Program-made: the position numbers and the translations under genes
The notes under the pieces: model-generated
What the model was told of the DNA's origin: nothing
Databases searched by the model: none
Seen by the model: only the letters and a program-made list of their open reading frames with translations
Part shown: positions 7,126-7,530 of the stretch, piece by piece
Numbering within the stretch: the stretch's first letter is position 1
Layout of the letters: every line of letters begins with the position of its first letter
Origin: an uncultured Selenomonas sp.
GTDB taxonomy: Bacteria > Bacillota > Negativicutes > Selenomonadales > Selenomonadaceae
Assembly: GCA_947097535.1 (NCBI GenBank)
Contig: CAMURM010000066.1
Location: 1-7,530 of the forward strand
Direction: 5' to 3'
Length of the DNA stretch: 7,530 bases

Positions 7126-7530
7126 TCAAACCCTCGCCTTCGCCAATTCGATAATAGTATCCAACTGTCTATCTATCGGTATCTTTCCGATATAGCCCGC
7201 ATCATAAAGGAACTGCCCGACCGCCTTGCGCTTCAATTCTATGTTTGCACGAAGAACCGCATCTGCCTGTAATTCATCGTAATTCATATCACAAGATTTC
7301 CTTATTACGGTTCCTGCACATTGCATATTAGGATACGGGACATCAAAACGAAATTTGCTGCTAAACCTTCTGCAGTAACTCTCAAGTAAAAACACATTCC
7401 AAGGCTGTCTGCACGGTGGAAACCGAGCAAACGTTACGAAATTTTTCAGTGGAAGATACTCGCCTACCATCATTTCGTCAATAGCAGAATCCGTTCCCGC
7501 CACATCAAAATCAACATAACGGTCCGCAAC
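7126..7530 (-). CDS. C-terminal part of an unrecognised protein (runs in from right edge)
   Basis: The frame is open from the right edge to a TGA at 7126-7128, showing the last 134 residues. A GTG at 7501 could be a start, but the frame continues upstream to the edge (VADRYVDFDV precedes it), so this is more likely the tail of a longer protein. I do not recognise the family. The visible part contains an aromatic and basic stretch, PWNVFLLESYCRRFSSKFRF, and ends with helical segments (QFLYDAGYIGK, then DTIIELAKARV). There is no signal peptide or membrane segment in this part. The stop lies one base before the ATT proposed as the brxP start, so the two are almost certainly co-transcribed. That makes it a candidate extra component or regulator of the system. 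It is also AT-rich (about 37-38% GC near 7261-7380) compared with brxC. Confidence 0.55.
   Translation of the reverse strand, partial: VADRYVDFDVAGTDSAIDEMMVGEYLPLKNFVTFARFPPCRQPWNVFLLESYCRRFSSKFRFDVPYPNMQCAGTVIRKSCDMNYDELQADAVLRANIELKRKAVGQFLYDAGYIGKIPIDRQLDTIIELAKARV
7131..7138 (-). promoter_or_regulatory. Likely ribosome binding site of brxP
   Basis: On the minus strand this reads GGCGAGGG, inside the last codons of the upstream gene. It is six bases from the ATT at 7124, a normal spacing. The TTG at 7082 has only a weak GGGCGG-like stretch upstream. This site therefore favours initiation at or next to 7124. Pairing to 16S rRNA is partial (GAGGG), so it is not decisive. Confidence 0.45.

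Noticed and set aside
6510..7154. 214-codon plus-strand open frame over the 5' part of brxP
   Set aside because: It is antisense to the conserved SGGKDS region of brxP, and its composition is that of a shadow frame.
1..7530. CRISPR array, tRNA/rRNA, insertion sequence or integrase
   Set aside because: The genes are back to back with no spacer of more than a few bases, and I saw no repeat array, RNA gene or transposase motif.

Overview
The window is one tightly packed block of minus-strand genes, read from right to left. In transcription order it holds: the 3' end of an unrecognised gene running in from the right edge (7126-7530); a PAPS-reductase/DndC-like gene with iron-sulfur cysteine clusters and a DUF4007-like tail (about 4836-7124); a very large P-loop ATPase gene of the BrxC/PglY type (692-4831); and the 5' part of a gene that is probably pglZ, running off the left edge (1-695). 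Gene junctions are 1 bp, 4 bp and a 4-bp ATGA overlap, so the block looks like one polycistronic, translationally coupled unit. I see no promoter, terminator, RNA gene, CRISPR array or mobile element inside it.

The order PAPS-reductase protein (BrxP), BrxC, PglZ matches the published composition of type 4 BREX phage defence (brxP, brxC, pglZ, brxL). This is a rare, little-studied type that lacks the PglX methyltransferase. On this reading brxL would lie just beyond the left edge. BrxC would be the large ATPase engine and PglZ the alkaline-phosphatase-fold partner. BrxP would supply sulfur or redox chemistry, possibly a DNA mark replacing methylation; that last step is inference.

The organism is not identifiable with certainty. 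Base composition (roughly 55-65% GC in much of the block), strong GGAGG-type ribosome binding sites and protein style would suit a Firmicute such as a Negativicute (Selenomonas or a relative). That is a weak guess. Composition is uneven: about 5230-6320, inside brxP, and the right end from about 7100 fall to roughly 37-45% GC, while neighbouring stretches reach 60% or more.

The main oddity is the start of brxP. The reading frame carries what looks like a family-typical N-terminus upstream of the first usable start codon (TTG, 7082), back to an ATT at 7124 that sits behind a well-spaced ribosome binding site. Either the gene starts at ATT or one base has been lost near the start.
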